Below, in pieces: positions 6,710 through 7,162 of a stretch of DNA of 7,162 bases; the first letter of the stretch is position 1; each line of letters begins with the position of its first letter. Source of the stretch: Fusobacterium_C sp036516095. Lineage in GTDB: Bacteria; Fusobacteriota; Fusobacteriia; Fusobacteriales; Fusobacteriaceae. The stretch spans positions 1 to 7,162 of the forward strand of contig NZ_DATBUM010000164.1 in assembly GCF_036516095.1 (NCBI RefSeq). The letters are read 5' to 3'. A program made the translations under genes and the position numbers. The notes under the pieces are model-generated. The model saw only the letters and a program-made list of their open reading frames with translations, did no database searches and had not been told where the DNA came from.

Positions 6710-6720
6710 CAAGTCTTTAT
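6695..6720. repeat. Inverted repeat ATAAAGAC-N10-GTCTTTAT
   Basis: Perfect 8-bp arms (6695-6702 and 6713-6720) with a 10-bp centre that contains the last ACATAAA heptamer. It ends 26 bp before the rpmH -35 box, so it could be an operator or an origin structure. No T run follows in either direction that would make it a convincing terminator. Confidence 0.45.
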
Positions 6721-6746
6721 ATTCCAAAGTTTTTATAAATAAAGTA

Positions 6747-6775
6747 TTGACAAAATATAAAATAACGTGTAAAAT
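6747..6775 (+). promoter_or_regulatory. Promoter of rpmH-rnpA
   Basis: A perfect -35 TTGACA (6747-6752), a 17-bp spacer and -10 TAAAAT (6770-6775, 5 of 6). AT-rich DNA upstream could act as an UP element. Start of transcription is expected near 6782, giving a leader of about 35 nt. It is the best sigma-70 promoter in the window, as expected for a ribosomal protein gene. Confidence 0.8.
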
Positions 6776-6816
6776 TACTATCTGAAATAGATAATTTTTT
6801 TGGAGGTGACAAAAAG

Positions 6817-6951
6817 ATGAAAAGAACATTCCAACCTAACACGAGAAAAAGAAAAAAAGATCATGGGTTTAGATCTAGAATGGCAACTAAAAATGGAAGA
6901 AAAGTGTTAAAAAGACGAAGAGCTAGAGGAAGACAAGTACTATCAGCATAA
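6817..6951 (+). CDS. rpmH: 50S ribosomal protein L34
   Basis: A 44-residue, very basic protein. It begins MKRTFQPNTRKRKKDHGFRS and continues with RMATKNGRKVLKRRRARG before ending QVLSA, which is an almost ideal L34. It binds 23S rRNA in the large ribosomal subunit. The start has a very strong GGAGGTGA (6802-6809) with a 7-nt spacer. As in most bacteria it is followed by rnpA, and in this order it marks the edge of the origin region. A terminator hairpin begins at its stop codon. Confidence 0.98.
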   Translation: MKRTFQPNTRKRKKDHGFRSRMATKNGRKVLKRRRARGRQVLSA

Positions 6952-6980
6952 AACCCGGTGTTTAAAATCACCGGGTTTTT
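6951..6980 (+). terminator. Intrinsic terminator/attenuator between rpmH and rnpA
   Basis: A perfect 10-bp stem, AAACCCGGTG (6951-6960) with CACCGGGTTT (6969-6978), an 8-nt loop and a run of five T (6976-6980). The stem starts at the last base of the rpmH stop codon. I see no separate promoter between it and rnpA, so it probably reduces rather than abolishes read-through, making much more L34 mRNA than RNase P protein mRNA. Confidence 0.85.
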
Positions 6981-7014
6981 AGCTTATAAAAAATATTTTA
7001 GGAGAACTATTTAA

Positions 7015-7162
7015 ATGTTTCATACTCTTAAATCAAATGATAATTTTCAAAATATTTATAAAACAGGAAAAAAAATATACGGAACCTATAGTTTAGTATT
7101 TATAAAACAAAATAATAAAAATATAAAAAACAATTCCTATGGTTTTGTTGCAAGTAAAAAGA
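7015..7162 (+). CDS. rnpA: Ribonuclease P protein component, N-terminal part
   Basis: The first 49 codons of a frame open to the right edge. RnpA is the protein cofactor of RNase P, which removes 5' leaders from tRNA precursors. The sequence MFHTLKSNDNFQNIYKTGKK and then YGTYSLVFIK and YGFVASKK matches the family opening (L-K-N-DF--IY--GK, a strand, then FGF-VSKK). The RNR motif lies beyond the window. The ATG at 7015 has AGGAG (7000-7004) with a 10-nt spacer. Position 64 nt after rpmH is the usual arrangement. Identity rests on both motif and context. Confidence 0.9.
   Translation, partial: MFHTLKSNDNFQNIYKTGKKIYGTYSLVFIKQNNKNIKNNSYGFVASKK

Larger units (their letters stand above)
6172..6816. 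other. AT-rich, repeat-bearing divergent intergenic region; candidate replication origin
   Basis: About 645 bp without a credible gene between divergently read gene groups. It is dominated by T and A runs on the plus strand. It contains the initiator-gene promoter, two copies of a 55-bp direct repeat, five copies of AATAATATTTTT, a 16-bp palindrome (6312-6327), a T-rich to A-rich switch near 6618, an ACAT-type heptamer cluster (6669-6709), an 8-bp inverted repeat (6695-6720), and the rpmH promoter. Divergent genes with replication functions, easily melted DNA and direct repeats are the usual features of a bacterial origin. I saw no sequence within one mismatch of the DnaA box TTATCCACA here. 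The hydrophobic open frames in it are products of the homopolymer runs. The origin assignment is inference. Confidence 0.6.

Noticed and set aside
6172..6816. CRISPR array, tRNA or insertion sequence in the spacer
   Set aside because: Repeats number only two at long length with unequal flanks, there is no cloverleaf, no transposase fragment and no terminal inverted repeats.
6590..6829. 79-codon minus-strand open frame that looks like membrane segments
   Set aside because: It is the reverse of A-rich spacer plus the rpmH promoter and start; the apparent hydrophobicity comes from A tracts read as Phe codons. No ribosome site or homologue recognised.

Overview
The window looks like a piece of a low-GC chromosome from the Fusobacteriales, most likely the genus Fusobacterium. 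Protein content, gene order and very strong AT bias all fit. The somewhat higher GC in gyrB hints at the F. necrophorum side of the genus rather than F. nucleatum, but this is a guess from composition. It appears to span the chromosomal replication-origin neighbourhood.

Layout: on the right, the plus strand carries rpmH (ribosomal protein L34) and the start of rnpA (RNase P protein), separated by a clear intrinsic terminator hairpin. On the left, the minus strand carries a co-directional series reading away from the centre: a 579-residue plasmid-type replication initiator (RPA/RepA-like), yaaA (S4 RNA-binding protein), recF, a small DUF721/DciA-like gene, gyrB, and the first 265 codons of gyrA. 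RecF, DUF721 and gyrB overlap end to start, which suggests translational coupling. Between the two divergent gene groups lies about 645 bp of extremely AT-rich non-coding DNA (6172-6816). It holds a 55-bp direct repeat present twice (54/55 identical), five copies of a 12-mer, a cluster of ACAT-type heptamers, inverted repeats, and an abrupt change from T-rich to A-rich on the plus strand near 6618.

The order matches the textbook bacterial origin cluster (rnpA-rpmH-dnaA-dnaN-yaaA-recF-gyrB-gyrA), with one striking difference: the place of dnaA and dnaN is taken by a single gene for an initiator resembling those of plasmids, and I find no good DnaA box in the adjacent non-coding region. The most interesting hypothesis is that this repeat-bearing region is the origin, or a regulatory part of it, recognised by the RPA-like protein, with the DciA-like protein as helicase-loading factor, RecF for fork repair and gyrase for supercoiling. 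This is inference; dnaA may sit elsewhere in the genome.

GyrA has Thr79 and Asn83 at the two classical quinolone-contact positions, which is worth a look for intrinsic fluoroquinolone susceptibility.
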